Positions 35,692 to 46,745 of a DNA stretch of 64,000 bases are shown in pieces (position 1 is the first letter of the stretch; each line of letters starts with the position of its first letter). Source of the stretch: Streptomyces abyssomicinicus. Lineage in GTDB: Bacteria; Actinomycetota; Actinomycetes; Streptomycetales; Streptomycetaceae. The stretch is taken from positions 255,154-319,153 of the forward strand of contig NZ_BBZI01000007.1 of assembly GCF_008974245.1 (NCBI RefSeq), given 5' to 3'. The position numbers were made by a program, and so were the translations under genes. The notes beneath the pieces are model-generated. The model was not told where the DNA came from, did no database searches, and saw nothing but the letters and a program-made list of their open reading frames with translations.

Positions 35692-36084
35692 ATGAGGAAA
35701 CTGGCTGCCCTGGCCGTGACCGGCGCCATCGTGGGCGGGAGCCTGATGGTCACCACGACGCCTGCTGCCGCAGCGACCTGTTACGGCGGCGCGAAGCAGT
35801 TTGTCTCCACCGGCAACATCTACATCGCCCCCACCGGGACGACCCCTCCCAAAACGACGAGCAATTGCGCCGATATCAACATCAAACCGACTGGGTACGG
35901 TCCGATGGGGCGCGTGAAGGTCTGCTTCTACTACAGCGACAACACGCTCAACTACTGCCAGGCGAGCTGGACCTCGGGGTACGCGGGCCAGTGGAACGAG
36001 GTCGCCACGGACGTGAAGGACGGCGTCAAGTTCCGCTTCTTGTTCGAGGACGGCGGCTTCAAGAACTTCTACTGGGCGGCGTGA
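35692..36084 (+). CDS. Small secreted protein with paired cysteines, unknown function
   Basis: 130 aa. Signal peptide MRKLAALAVTGAIVGGSLMV followed by TTTPAAAA with a likely cut before TCYGG. The mature part of about 102 residues has four Cys (TCYGG, SNCADI, KVCFYY, NYCQAS), fit for two disulfides, and many Asn/Tyr/Lys codons; GC is visibly lower than in neighbours. GAGGGGAA lies 7 nt before ATG. I do not recognise the family. It is bracketed by IS5 transposase relics (35448-35580 and directly after its stop), which with the atypical base composition suggests acquisition by transfer. Confidence 0.75.
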   Translation: MRKLAALAVTGAIVGGSLMVTTTPAAAATCYGGAKQFVSTGNIYIAPTGTTPPKTTSNCADINIKPTGYGPMGRVKVCFYYSDNTLNYCQASWTSGYAGQWNEVATDVKDGVKFRFLFEDGGFKNFYWAA

Positions 36085-36440
36085 ACCAGGCCGTGCCGGA
36101 CCGGCTGCGCCTGCAGGGCATCCTCCACGTGCCGCACAACGACATCGCTTGGCAACCGCTGACCCTGGAGCTGGGGTCCGGCTCGGGACGGACCTGCCGG
36201 CGGCGCCTCGGGCGATGGCAGCAGGCCGGAGTCATCGAGCATCTGCGCCGCACCTGCTCGCCAAGCTGCCCGCGGCCGGCGAGCTGGACCCTCCAGGGCG
36301 TGCGTCGACGGTTCCCAAGTCCGCGCCCGGAAGGGGGAGCCGACACCGGTCCGTCGCGCCGCCGACCGGCGCGGCGGACGCGGCACCCCGCTCAAGGTCA
36401 TCACGATCGCGGCCAACGTCGACGACGTCACCTCTTGGTA
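36085..36440 (+). pseudogene. IS5-family transposase relic B
   Basis: Beginning at the stop of the secreted-protein gene, mixed frames give GILHVPHNDIAWQPLTLELG, GSGSGRTCRRRLGRWQQAGV, HLLAKLPAAGELD, CVDGSQVRARKG and GRGTPLKVITIAANVDDVTS. Order and content match an IS5-group transposase (TGIAW.DLP.ELGFGSGMTC...RW..AGV...ACVDGS...GTPLKVITTAANVNDVTQ), with frameshifts and an internal deletion before GRGTPL. The remaining part to 36596 shows no gene. Confidence 0.7.
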
Positions 36441-36596
36441 CGCCGCCGGCGTTCGGCTGTGGGCGGTCCATGGCGTAGTGGAACTCCGTCTTCCACTCGG
36501 GTGCGGAGCTGGGGCGTCCGACCCAGGTCGTCGGCCGGTCGGGGACCAGTCCACAGAACTGTCGCGGTCGCGGACCGCCGCCGCTAACGTGGCGGC

Positions 36597-36944
36597 ATGG
36601 GGATCGCCAGGACGTCGTTCGTCTGCCTGCCTTGCCGGGCCTCGTGGAAGCAGGGGTTCCCCGAGCGGGGTGAGGCGGGGCGGACGCGTGTGTGCCCGCG
36701 CTGTGCGGGGCCGCTGATCCTCGCCGGCTCGGTGTTCGCGGCGCCCGCGCGGCGGGACCATGAGGGGTGGCGAGTGCTCACCGTGCTGCTGAACGCGGGC
36801 GTCCGCTTCCACGTGAACGACTGCAGCGGCTGTGGCGCCGGGTACCGCCCGCGTACCCTGCGCGAGGTGCGGGAGCGGCTGGCGTACGCCGGGCGGACCG
36901 GGACGCCCGTCGCCGACGCGCTGGTGCTGCCCGAGCTGCCGTGA
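36597..36944 (+). CDS. Small zinc-ribbon-like protein (often misannotated as DXP synthase)
   Basis: 115 aa with SFVCLPCR, VCPRCAGPLI and NDCSGCGAGYRP, i.e. Cys pairs able to bind zinc, then TLREVRERLAYAGRTGTPVA. This family is widespread in Streptomyces and is sometimes labelled deoxyxylulose-5-phosphate synthase without any similarity to that enzyme. No function known. A TAACGT hexamer 7 nt before ATG and no ribosome site suggest a leaderless mRNA. Confidence 0.7.
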   Translation: MGIARTSFVCLPCRASWKQGFPERGEAGRTRVCPRCAGPLILAGSVFAAPARRDHEGWRVLTVLLNAGVRFHVNDCSGCGAGYRPRTLREVRERLAYAGRTGTPVADALVLPELP

Positions 36945-36948
36945 CCCC

Positions 36949-37467
36949 TCAGCCGTCCCCCCGGCCGCCCGTGAGCGGGCGGGACCAGGCGACCTCGCGT
37001 GCCAGCTGCCCGGTCGAGGCGAAGAGCCGGACCTGGTGCGTGTCGGCCAGGGCGGTGGCCATCGCGTCCCGGTCGGCGGCGACGAAGCCGAGCTTCTGCC
37101 AGAAGGGGCCGGAGCGGCGGCTGAACAGCCAGGCGTGCTCGGCGCCCTCCTCGGCGGCGCGGGCGAGGGCGAAGCGGGCCAGGGCGGAGCCGTACCCGGC
37201 GCGCCGTGCCGCCGGGCTCACCGCCACGCTGCGGATCAGCGCGTGCCGCCGGTCCACGCTCAGCTCGTACCCGGTGCTTCCGGTGATCGTCCCGTCCGGG
37301 CCGCGGTCGGCCCAGAGCCGCACGGAGGGCGCGTCCAGACCGCTGAGCGTGAGGTCGGCCTCGTCGAGGAAAGCGGTCAGGGCGGCGACGTGCTCGCCGG
37401 TGACGCGGGTGAGTGACGCCGAGGGGGCGACGCCGAGGTGGGCGAGGGCGTGGCTGGCCGTGGACAT
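36949..37467 (-). CDS. GNAT-family N-acetyltransferase
   Basis: 172 aa. The acetyl-CoA-binding motif A is IRSVAVSPAARRAGYGSALA (RxxGxG/A loop), followed by the strand HAWLFSRRSGPFWQKLGFVA. Transfers acetyl from acetyl-CoA to an amine on a small molecule or protein; the substrate is unknown. Stands alone, convergent with the zinc-ribbon-like gene (4 bp between stops). Confidence 0.8.
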   Translation of the reverse strand: MSTASHALAHLGVAPSASLTRVTGEHVAALTAFLDEADLTLSGLDAPSVRLWADRGPDGTITGSTGYELSVDRRHALIRSVAVSPAARRAGYGSALARFALARAAEEGAEHAWLFSRRSGPFWQKLGFVAADRDAMATALADTHQVRLFASTGQLAREVAWSRPLTGGRGDG

Positions 37468-37503
37468 GCCGACGATCCTGCCACGCGGCGCTCCGGCCTC
37501 CGT

Positions 37504-38760
37504 TCAGGCGCCTGGGCCGCCCCGGTCGCCCCGGTCGTCCGCCTCGGCGTCGGGATCGTCCGCGGGGAACTCCTGGTGGCTGGGTTCGGCGACCCAGCCG
37601 GCCGCCAGGACCAGCCCGCTCCGCCGGTGGACGGCGAGGAAGCCGAACGGCCGGTCGAAGCGGGCGTCGATCTCGGTGACCCGGTAACGCGGCCGGTCCG
37701 GGGCGCAGCCACCGACCATCCCGACGGCGGTGACCGCCGCTGCCCGGAAGCCGTGTCCGGTGAAGGTGGCGGTCGCGGTCTGGGCCGCCGCCCCCAGCGC
37801 CAGCGGCTGTTCGCCGACGCCGGGGAGGTGGCCCCGGCCGGTGTCCAGGAGAGTGGTGAGGCCGAACAGCTCCCGGTGGCGCGTCAGGTCGTGGTGGGCC
37901 TCCACGGTGAAAGGCACGGTCAGGACGTGCAGCGTGGGAGGTGCGGGCGCGACGCTCAGTTCCCGGCTCACCTCGAGGCCCGGGCCCGGCTCACCGAGCG
38001 GGAGCCGCCCGCCGCGGACGACCGGGCGGCGGCGCTCCAGCACGTCCAGCCCGGTCCGGAGGACCTGGGCCGGACGCATCGACTCCTCGCCCAGGAGCAG
38101 CCGCACGTCCAGACCCTGACGGCCCATGACGGTCAGTCCGGTGACGGCGCCGTGCGGGGTGTCCGCCAGGTCGAGCCGGTCGAGCACGGTGCTCGAGCGG
38201 TGCAGCGCCGTGAGGAACTCTCCCCGCCGCCAAGGACCGGAGTCCGGCAGCGCCTCGCAGGGCTGGAACGGCCGGTACCACTCGGTGGTCATCGCGAGCG
38301 CGGTGGCCATGACCATCTCGGTCCCCTCGCGGACGGGAACCGGCATGCGGTCGACCAGGCCGCGGGTGCGTTCCCCGGCCCAGGCGTCCAGGGCCGCGGA
38401 GTCGGCCACGGGATCGTCGGTGAGCACTCCGTGCGTACCGGGCGGGAGACGGCTCGACCACTCGGGCCTGATCCCGAGCGTGCGGCGGGTCCACAGGCCG
38501 AGTGCGAAGCCCAGCGCCTGCTCGGCGTCCAGCGCGGCCATCAGCTCCCGTGCCGCGCGCGCCCCTTCACCGGCCGCCAGGCCGACGGCGCCGGCCAGTT
38601 CGGCCCGGGCCGCGCCGCCCGCCCCGTCCGCCAGGAACGCCAGCAGTGGCCAGACGCCCGCCGCGGAGAACACCGTGCCCCTGCCCTCGGCAGGCGCCTC
38701 GTCGGCCCACCGCGCCGTCAGCCCGTTGAGCGCCCGTACCGTCCGGCCGTCGATCCTCAT
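37504..38760 (-). CDS. Serpin-family protein
   Basis: 418 aa from ATG 38760; the 37 upstream in-frame residues are low complexity. Serpin landmarks: N-terminal TVFSAAGVWPLLAFLADGAG, helix/strand core MVMATALAMTTEWYRPF, hinge-like GFRAAAVTAVGMVGG (in place of EExGTEAAAATA) and C-terminal FDRPFGFLAVHRRSGLVLAA. The reactive-centre loop is short and divergent, so inhibitory function is uncertain. No signal peptide, so an intracellular or non-inhibitory role is possible. Serpins are sporadic in bacteria but recurrent in Streptomyces. Confidence 0.72.
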   Translation of the reverse strand: MRIDGRTVRALNGLTARWADEAPAEGRGTVFSAAGVWPLLAFLADGAGGAARAELAGAVGLAAGEGARAARELMAALDAEQALGFALGLWTRRTLGIRPEWSSRLPPGTHGVLTDDPVADSAALDAWAGERTRGLVDRMPVPVREGTEMVMATALAMTTEWYRPFQPCEALPDSGPWRRGEFLTALHRSSTVLDRLDLADTPHGAVTGLTVMGRQGLDVRLLLGEESMRPAQVLRTGLDVLERRRPVVRGGRLPLGEPGPGLEVSRELSVAPAPPTLHVLTVPFTVEAHHDLTRHRELFGLTTLLDTGRGHLPGVGEQPLALGAAAQTATATFTGHGFRAAAVTAVGMVGGCAPDRPRYRVTEIDARFDRPFGFLAVHRRSGLVLAAGWVAEPSHQEFPADDPDAEADDRGDRGGPGA

Positions 38761-38889
38761 CCGCCCCGCCCCGCCCCGCCCGCCCCGATCGAGTGGTCGA
38801 GGCTCTGTCGCGGCACGGTACCGGGAAACCGCCGGGCGGGGCGGAACGGTTCTCCCGGAGGCCCACGGCACCCCCCGGCAGGCCCCGGG

Positions 38890-40239
38890 TCAGTCCTCCC
38901 GCAGGTCCTTGACCCGCTTCAGCTTGCCGACCGACCGCTCGAGCGTCTCCGGGTCGACGACCCGCACCTCGACCGTCACGCCGACACCGTCCTTGACCCC
39001 CTGGGCCACGGCCCGGGCCGCCTCCTCGCGCCGCCGGTCGCCGGAGTCCCGCTGGGCGGCCTCCACCAGGACCGTCATGTGGTCCATCCGGCCACGCCGG
39101 GTCAGCTGCACCTGGAAGTGCGGGGCGAGGCCGGGGACACGCAGCACGACCTCCTCGATCTGCGTCGGGAAGACGTTCACCCCGCGCAGGATGATCATGT
39201 CGTCGCAGCGCCCGGTGATCTTCTCGATGCGGCGGAACGCCGGCCGGGCGGTGCCCGGCAGGAGCCGGGTGAGGTCGCGGGTGCGGTAGCGGACCACCGG
39301 CAGCGCCTCCTTGGTGAGGGTGGTGAACACCAGCTCGCCCTCGGCGCCGTCCGGCAGCACCTCGCCGGTGACCGGGTCGACGACCTCGGGGAGGAAGTGG
39401 TCCTCCCAGACGTGCAGCCCGTCCTTGGTCTCCACGCACTCCTGGGCCACGCCCGGCCCCATCACCTCGGACAGGCCGTATATGTCGACGGCGTGCAGGC
39501 CCACGCGCTCCTCGATCTCACGCCGCATCTCCTCCGTCCACGGCTCGGCCCCGAAGATGCCGACGCGCAGCGACGTGGTGCGCGGATCGATCCCCTGGCG
39601 TTCGAACTCGTCGAGCAGGGTCAGCATGTAGGAGGGCGTCACCATGATGATCTCGGGACGGAAGTCCTGGATGATCCGCACTTGGCGGGCCGTCATCCCG
39701 CCGGAGGCCGGGATGACCGTGCAGCCGGCCCGCTCGGCGCCGTAGTGGGCCCCGAGACCGCCGGTGAACAGGCCGTACCCGTAGCTGACGTGCACCTTGT
39801 GGCCGGGGCGCCCGCCGGCGGCGCGGATGGAGCGGGCCACCAGGTCGGCCCAGGCCGACAGGTCGTTCTCCGTGTACCCGACCACGGTGGGGCGGCCGGT
39901 GGTGCCGCTGGAGGCGTGCACCCGGCGGACCTCGGACATCGGCACGGCGAACATGCCGAACGGGTAGGTGTCCCGCAGGTCGCTCTTGGTGGTGAACGGG
40001 AAGCGGGACAGGTCCTCGAGGGAACGGCAGTCCTCCGGGCGGACCCCGGCCTCGTCGAACTTCCGCCGGTACGGCTCGACGTTGTCGTAGGCGTGCCGCA
40101 ACGAGGAGCGCAGCCGTTCCAGCTGGAGGTCCCGCAACTCCTCCCGGGTCAGGCGCTCGGCCGCGTCCAGCAGTTCCCCGGGGAGCGGCTCCCCGAGGCG
40201 GGCGGGGCGGGTCCGCACGGCGGACGGGTCAGCGGTCAT
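38890..40239 (-). CDS. paaK: Phenylacetate-CoA ligase
   Basis: 449 aa from ATG 40239 (GAGGAG 5 nt upstream, inside the end of paaI). AMP-forming motif HASSGTTGRPTVVGYTENDL, AEPWTEEMRREIEE, DIYGLSEVMGPGVA, YRTRDLTRLLPG and C-terminal KITGRCDDMIILRGVNVFPT are diagnostic of PaaK. Activates phenylacetate with ATP and CoA, the first step of the paa catabolic route. The rest of the pathway is not in the window. Confidence 0.92.
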   Translation of the reverse strand: MTADPSAVRTRPARLGEPLPGELLDAAERLTREELRDLQLERLRSSLRHAYDNVEPYRRKFDEAGVRPEDCRSLEDLSRFPFTTKSDLRDTYPFGMFAVPMSEVRRVHASSGTTGRPTVVGYTENDLSAWADLVARSIRAAGGRPGHKVHVSYGYGLFTGGLGAHYGAERAGCTVIPASGGMTARQVRIIQDFRPEIIMVTPSYMLTLLDEFERQGIDPRTTSLRVGIFGAEPWTEEMRREIEERVGLHAVDIYGLSEVMGPGVAQECVETKDGLHVWEDHFLPEVVDPVTGEVLPDGAEGELVFTTLTKEALPVVRYRTRDLTRLLPGTARPAFRRIEKITGRCDDMIILRGVNVFPTQIEEVVLRVPGLAPHFQVQLTRRGRMDHMTVLVEAAQRDSGDRRREEAARAVAQGVKDGVGVTVEVRVVDPETLERSVGKLKRVKDLRED

Positions 40240-40681
40240 CACGACTCCTCGGGTGCTGGAGGCGGCCGGCTCCGCCGCCGACCGCGCGGCTGCGGCCGCG
40301 GAACTCCGCGACCACCACGTCCCCGCGCCGGACCGTGACGTCGTAGACGCCGTTGCGGCCGAAAAGGATGCGTTCCTCCGCGGTCGCCGTCAGGACGTCG
40401 TCCTCGTGCACGGGGGCGACGAACGCGATGTCGGCCCCCGCGGCGACGGTCACCGGGCCGCGGCTGTTGCAGGCGCAGGCGAAGGCGGTGTCGGCGAGGA
40501 GGAACAGGTAGCCGCCGTGGGCGATGCCGTGCCCGTTCACCATCGCGCGGGTCACCCGCATCCGGCACACGGCCTTCCCCGCGCAGGACTCGACCAGCTC
40601 GATGCCGAGCCGGGCCGAGGCCTCGTCGGCGGCGAACATGGCCTCCGCCGTGTCAAGGGAGCCCTGAGTAGTCCGCGTCAC
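40229..40681 (-). CDS. paaI: Hydroxyphenylacetyl-CoA thioesterase
   Basis: 150 aa hotdog-fold thioesterase. Motif MVNGHGIAHGGYLFLLADTA with the catalytic Asp, followed by FACACNSRGP, is typical PaaI. Releases CoA from dead-end hydroxyphenylacetyl-CoA intermediates. I chose GTG 40681, which follows AGGGTGGTGG; the ATG at 40714 lies inside the operator palindrome and would add a rare TTA codon. Overlaps paaK by 11 nt, so the two are co-translated. Confidence 0.85.
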   Translation of the reverse strand: MTRTTQGSLDTAEAMFAADEASARLGIELVESCAGKAVCRMRVTRAMVNGHGIAHGGYLFLLADTAFACACNSRGPVTVAAGADIAFVAPVHEDDVLTATAEERILFGRNGVYDVTVRRGDVVVAEFRGRSRAVGGGAGRLQHPRSRDDR

Positions 40682-40705
40682 GGATTCCACCACCCTGTGT
40701 AACCG

Positions 40706-40719
40706 ACCGAACATTCGGT
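40706..40719. promoter_or_regulatory. TetR-type operator before paaI-paaK
   Basis: ACCGAA-ca-TTCGGT palindrome, with an extra ACCG half-repeat on one side (40702-40705). The form resembles the PaaR-type sites upstream of actinobacterial phenylacetate genes, so phenylacetyl-CoA-responsive repression is likely. Confidence 0.5.
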
Positions 40720-40950
40720 ATTCGTGCGCAGGGCCAGTAATTCAGCCGTGCGGGAGGGCTGTCAAGGGGTGTGGAGAACGGCCTCCGGTGGGCGTGGCGA
40801 GCGCGGAGGAGGGCGCGGGGTGCCTGCCCGCGATCCGCCCGCGATCCGCCCGGGACGCGTGGGCGGCGTCGCGGCGTGCGTTCTGGGCGGTGGCGGGCGA
40901 AGCGCCCGCATTTCCCCGACGATCAGCGAAACCCCTGCGTGCGAGAGGGG

Positions 40951-41033
40951 TTGACGCCCGGTCAGGCCGCTCGTACGGTCGCGACCGCGCGTCCTTGCAA
41001 GAGCTTGCAGCAAGCCTCATCCATTTCTTGCAG
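40951..41033 (+). promoter_or_regulatory. Alpha-amylase promoter and three CTTGCA operators
   Basis: TTGACG (40951-40956), 17-bp spacer, TACGGT (40974-40979): a good vegetative promoter. Downstream of the predicted start are CTTGCAAG (40994-41001), CTTGC-a-GCAAG (41004-41014) and CTTGCAG (41027-41033), like the LacI-family MalR/Reg1 sites known in Streptomyces amylase and chitinase-type promoters. The remainder of the 425-bp gap holds a doubled GATCCGCCCG and a small hairpin, nothing else. Confidence 0.7.
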
Positions 41034-41106
41034 TCGGTCGCGTGTCCCTCGGCACCTCCCCCCGCAATCACCCGCACCGTTCCCCTCTCCCCCCAGTGGA
41101 GGACAC

Positions 41107-42798
41107 ATGGCCAGAAGGATCACGGCCGCGGCTCTCGCCCTCGTGGCGGGCGCGGCGACAGCCGTCGTGGCGGCTCCGACGCCGGCCCAGGCCGCACCGC
41201 CCGGCGACAAGGACGTCACGGCGGTCCTGTTCGAGTGGAAGTTCGCCTCGGTGGCCAAGGCGTGCACCGACCAGCTCGGTCCCGCCGGCTACGGGTACGT
41301 TCAGGTCTCGCCCCCGCAGGAGCACATCCAGGGCTCCCAGTGGTGGACCTCCTACCAGCCGGTGAGCTACCGGATCGCCGGCCGCCTGGGCGACCGCACC
41401 GCGTTCAAGAGCATGATCGACACCTGCCACGCGGCGGGTGTGAAGGTCGTGGTCGACACGGTGATCAACCACATGTCGGCCGGGTCCGGCACCGGCACCG
41501 GCGGCTCCTCGTACACGAAGTACAACTACCCGGGCATCTACTCGGCCCCCGACTTCGACAACTGCACGGCGCAGATCAGCAACTACGGCGACCGCGGCAA
41601 CGTCCAGAACTGCGAGCTGGTCGGCCTGGCCGACCTCGACACCGGCGAGGACTACGTCCGCGGCCGCATCGCCGCGTACATGAACGACCTGCTCTCGCTC
41701 GGCGCCGACGGCTTCCGGGTCGACGCCGCGAAGCACATGCCCGCGGCCGACCTCGCGGCGATCAAGTCGCGGCTGACCGACCCGAACGCCTACTGGAAGC
41801 AGGAGGTGATCCACGGAGCCGGGGAGGCTGTCCAGCCGGACGAGTACGTCAACACCGGTGACGTGCAGGAGTTCCGCTACGCCCGCGACCTCAAGCGGGT
41901 CTTCACCAACGAGAACCTCGCCCACCTGAAGAACTACGGCGAGTCCTGGGGCTACCTGGGCTCCTCCAGGGCCGGCGTCTTCGTCGACAACCACGACACC
42001 GAACGCAACGGCGAGACGCTCAACTACAAGGCCGGCTCGGCCTACACCCTCGCGAGCGTCTTCATGCTGGCCTGGCCCTACGGCTCGCCGGACGTCCACT
42101 CCGGCTACGAGTTCACCGACCACGACGCCGGCCCGCCCAACGGCGGCCAGGTGAACGCCTGTTACAGCGACGGGTGGAAGTGCCAGCACGCCTGGCGGGA
42201 GATATCCTCCATGGTCGCCCTCCGCAACACCGCCCGCGGGCAGGCGGTGACCAACTGGTGGGACGACGGCGGGGACCGGATCGCCTTCGGCCGCGGCAGC
42301 AAGGCGTACGTGGCGATCAACCACACCACCTCGTCGTTCTCCCGGACGTTCCAGACCTCGCTGGCAGCGGGTGACTACTGCGACGTGCAGTCCGGCCGAG
42401 CCGTCACCGTCAACTCCGCCGGCCAGTTCACCGCCACCCTCGGCGCCGGCACCGCGCTGGCACTGCACACCGGGGCGCGCAACTGCTCCGGAGGGGTCCA
42501 GCCGACCGCCGGGGCCGCGTTCCGGGTGAACGCCACCACCGTCCTCGGTGAGAACATCCATGTCGCCGGTGACTGCTCGCAGCTGGGCGGCTGGGACACC
42601 TCCAAGGCCCCGAAGCTGGACCCGGCGGCCTACCCGGTCTGGAGCCTGGACGTGTCCGTGCCCGCGGGGACCACCTGCTCCTACAAGTACATCCGCAAGA
42701 ACGCGGCCGGCGCCGTCACCTGGGAGTCCGGCGCCAACCGCACCCTCACGGTGCCGTCCACCGGACAGATCACGCTGAACGACACCTGGCGTGCCTGA
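41107..42798 (+). CDS. Secreted alpha-amylase with starch-binding domain
   Basis: 563 aa from ATG 41107 (GGAGG upstream). Signal peptide of about 29 residues ending PAQA. GH13 barrel with catalytic Asp206 in GFRVDAAKHM, Glu233 in WKQEVIHGAGE and Asp297 in FVDNHDTERN, and VVVDTVINHMS calcium/substrate motif. All-beta C domain to about 455, then a CBM20 starch-binding module (AFRVNATTVLGENIHVAGDC and SQLGGWDTSKAPKLDPAAYP). Endo-hydrolyses starch outside the cell. Controlled by the promoter and CTTGCA operators upstream; ended by a strong palindromic terminator. Confidence 0.95.
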   Translation: MARRITAAALALVAGAATAVVAAPTPAQAAPPGDKDVTAVLFEWKFASVAKACTDQLGPAGYGYVQVSPPQEHIQGSQWWTSYQPVSYRIAGRLGDRTAFKSMIDTCHAAGVKVVVDTVINHMSAGSGTGTGGSSYTKYNYPGIYSAPDFDNCTAQISNYGDRGNVQNCELVGLADLDTGEDYVRGRIAAYMNDLLSLGADGFRVDAAKHMPAADLAAIKSRLTDPNAYWKQEVIHGAGEAVQPDEYVNTGDVQEFRYARDLKRVFTNENLAHLKNYGESWGYLGSSRAGVFVDNHDTERNGETLNYKAGSAYTLASVFMLAWPYGSPDVHSGYEFTDHDAGPPNGGQVNACYSDGWKCQHAWREISSMVALRNTARGQAVTNWWDDGGDRIAFGRGSKAYVAINHTTSSFSRTFQTSLAAGDYCDVQSGRAVTVNSAGQFTATLGAGTALALHTGARNCSGGVQPTAGAAFRVNATTVLGENIHVAGDCSQLGGWDTSKAPKLDPAAYPVWSLDVSVPAGTTCSYKYIRKNAAGAVTWESGANRTLTVPSTGQITLNDTWRA

Positions 42799-42816
42799 CC
42801 GGGGCGCGTGAGAAAA

Positions 42817-42850
42817 GGCGGCCGGGATGCCGTACGGCATCCCGGCCGCC
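42817..42850. terminator. Bidirectional terminator after the amylase gene
   Basis: A 34-bp perfect palindrome (arm GGCGGCCGGGATGCCGT). GAAAA precedes it, giving a T run on the minus strand, so it also ends the opposing ABC transporter operon. Confidence 0.88.
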
Positions 42851-42889
42851 CCACGCGTACGTCCGCGAGCGCACGCGGGCCCGTGCCGG

Positions 42890-43773
42890 TCAGGACACGA
42901 TGTCCTTGCGGGCGAACCCGCGGAACGCCAGCGCGAAGAGCACCAGCGCGTAGGTCACCGAGACCGACATGCCCTGCAGCATCCCGTCGTACACGGGCTG
43001 CGGCTGGATGGCGTCCGCCCAGGCGAACTGCCAGTGCGCGGGCAGGAACTCACGCCAGTGCCCGAGCGCCTCGACCTGGTCCAGGACGCTGCCGACGATG
43101 GTCAGGCCGACCGCGCCGCCCACCGCGCCCAGCGGCGCGTCGGTACGGGTGGAGAGCCAGAACGCCAGGCCGGCCGTGACCAGCTGGGACACGAACAGGT
43201 AGCCGACGATCAGCAGCAGGCGCCAGAGGGCCTCGGTCAGCGGCAGCGAGCCTCCGGTGGGGATGCGCAGCGGACCCCAGCCGTAGGCGACCGACCCCAC
43301 CGCCAGCGCCACCAGCGGCAGCCACACCATGGCGGCCAGGCTCATCGCCAGCCCGACGGCCAGCTTGGACGACAGCAGCCGCATCCGCGGCACCGGCGCC
43401 GCCAGCAGGTACCGCAGCGAGGACCAGTTGGCCTCGGAGGCCACGGTGTCGCCGCAGAACAGCGCCACCGGCACCACCAGCAGCAGGCTCGCCGAGACGA
43501 ACAGGCAGGTCGCGGCGAAGTTGACGCCGGACGCGGTGGCCGTGTCCATCAGGTTGATCCGGCGGCCCGCTCCCTCCTCGCTGTCGTCGCCGACGGCGAA
43601 GGCCACCGCCATCACCACCGGCAGCAGCGTCAGCACGGCCCCCATGGCGAGGGTGCGTCCGCGCTTGAGCTGCCGGGCGAACTCCACCCGCAGCGGAAGG
43701 GTCCGCCCCGGCCGGTAGCCCTCGGCGGTCGCGGTGGTCGCCGGGCCGGCCTCGGGCTCGGTGAGCGTCGTGC

Positions 43774-43777
<4 letters not shown>
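42890..43777 (-). CDS. ABC-2-type transporter permease
   Basis: 295 aa integral membrane protein with six apparent spans (AMGAVLTLLPVVMAVAFAV, FAATCLFVSASLLLVVPVAL, LAMSLAAMVWLPLVALAVG, LWRLLLIVGYLFVSQLVTAG, AVGGAVGLTIVGSV, SVTYALVLFALAF). The cytosolic stretch GDTVASEANWSSLRYLLAAP between spans 2 and 3 is typical of NatB/ABC-2 permeases. It starts inside the stop of the hydrolase-ATPase fusion gene (ATGA), so the fused ATPase powers this permease; together an exporter, substrate unknown. Confidence 0.85.
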
Positions 43778-46407
<2,630 letters not shown>

Positions 46408-46745
46408 GCGCCCACGATACGGGGGACCTCCCGGCGCCGGGCCCGTCCCCGGCTCCCGGGCCTCCTCCACCGGGTCGTTACGCGAGGGTCTGGGTGGTGA
46501 AGGAGCCCAATTTCCGGAATAAAGAGACCAGTTGGGAACTCCGGGTACGACCGGGCAGGACCGGGCGCGAGTGTCACGAGCCGGGCGCGACGCCGCGGCC
46601 CGGCCGGCGTACGGACGCGTGGTCACCCTCCACCGGTCCGCCATGAACCCCGGGACTCCTGCACGGAAACTGGCGCACCGGCATCTTCAACTGCCGAACT
46701 ACCGGCGGTAACCTCCTGCTCCCGTCCCCGTCGGGAGGAGCCGCC
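46408..46745. other. Divergent intergenic region
   Basis: 338 bp between the fusion gene and the penicillin-acylase gene. It contains an AT-richer stretch (CCCAATTTCCGGAATAAAGA, about 46508) unlike its surroundings, likely promoter DNA, but no motif I can assign and no open frame with gene-like codon use. Confidence 0.5.

Noticed and set aside
36597..36944. Deoxyxylulose-5-phosphate synthase
   Set aside because: This label is often given to the family, but 115 aa of Cys-pair protein has none of the thiamin-diphosphate enzyme motifs.
42817..42850. Long perfect palindrome considered as an operator or attachment site
   Set aside because: It lies between two convergent genes with a T run on one side, which is what a bidirectional terminator looks like.
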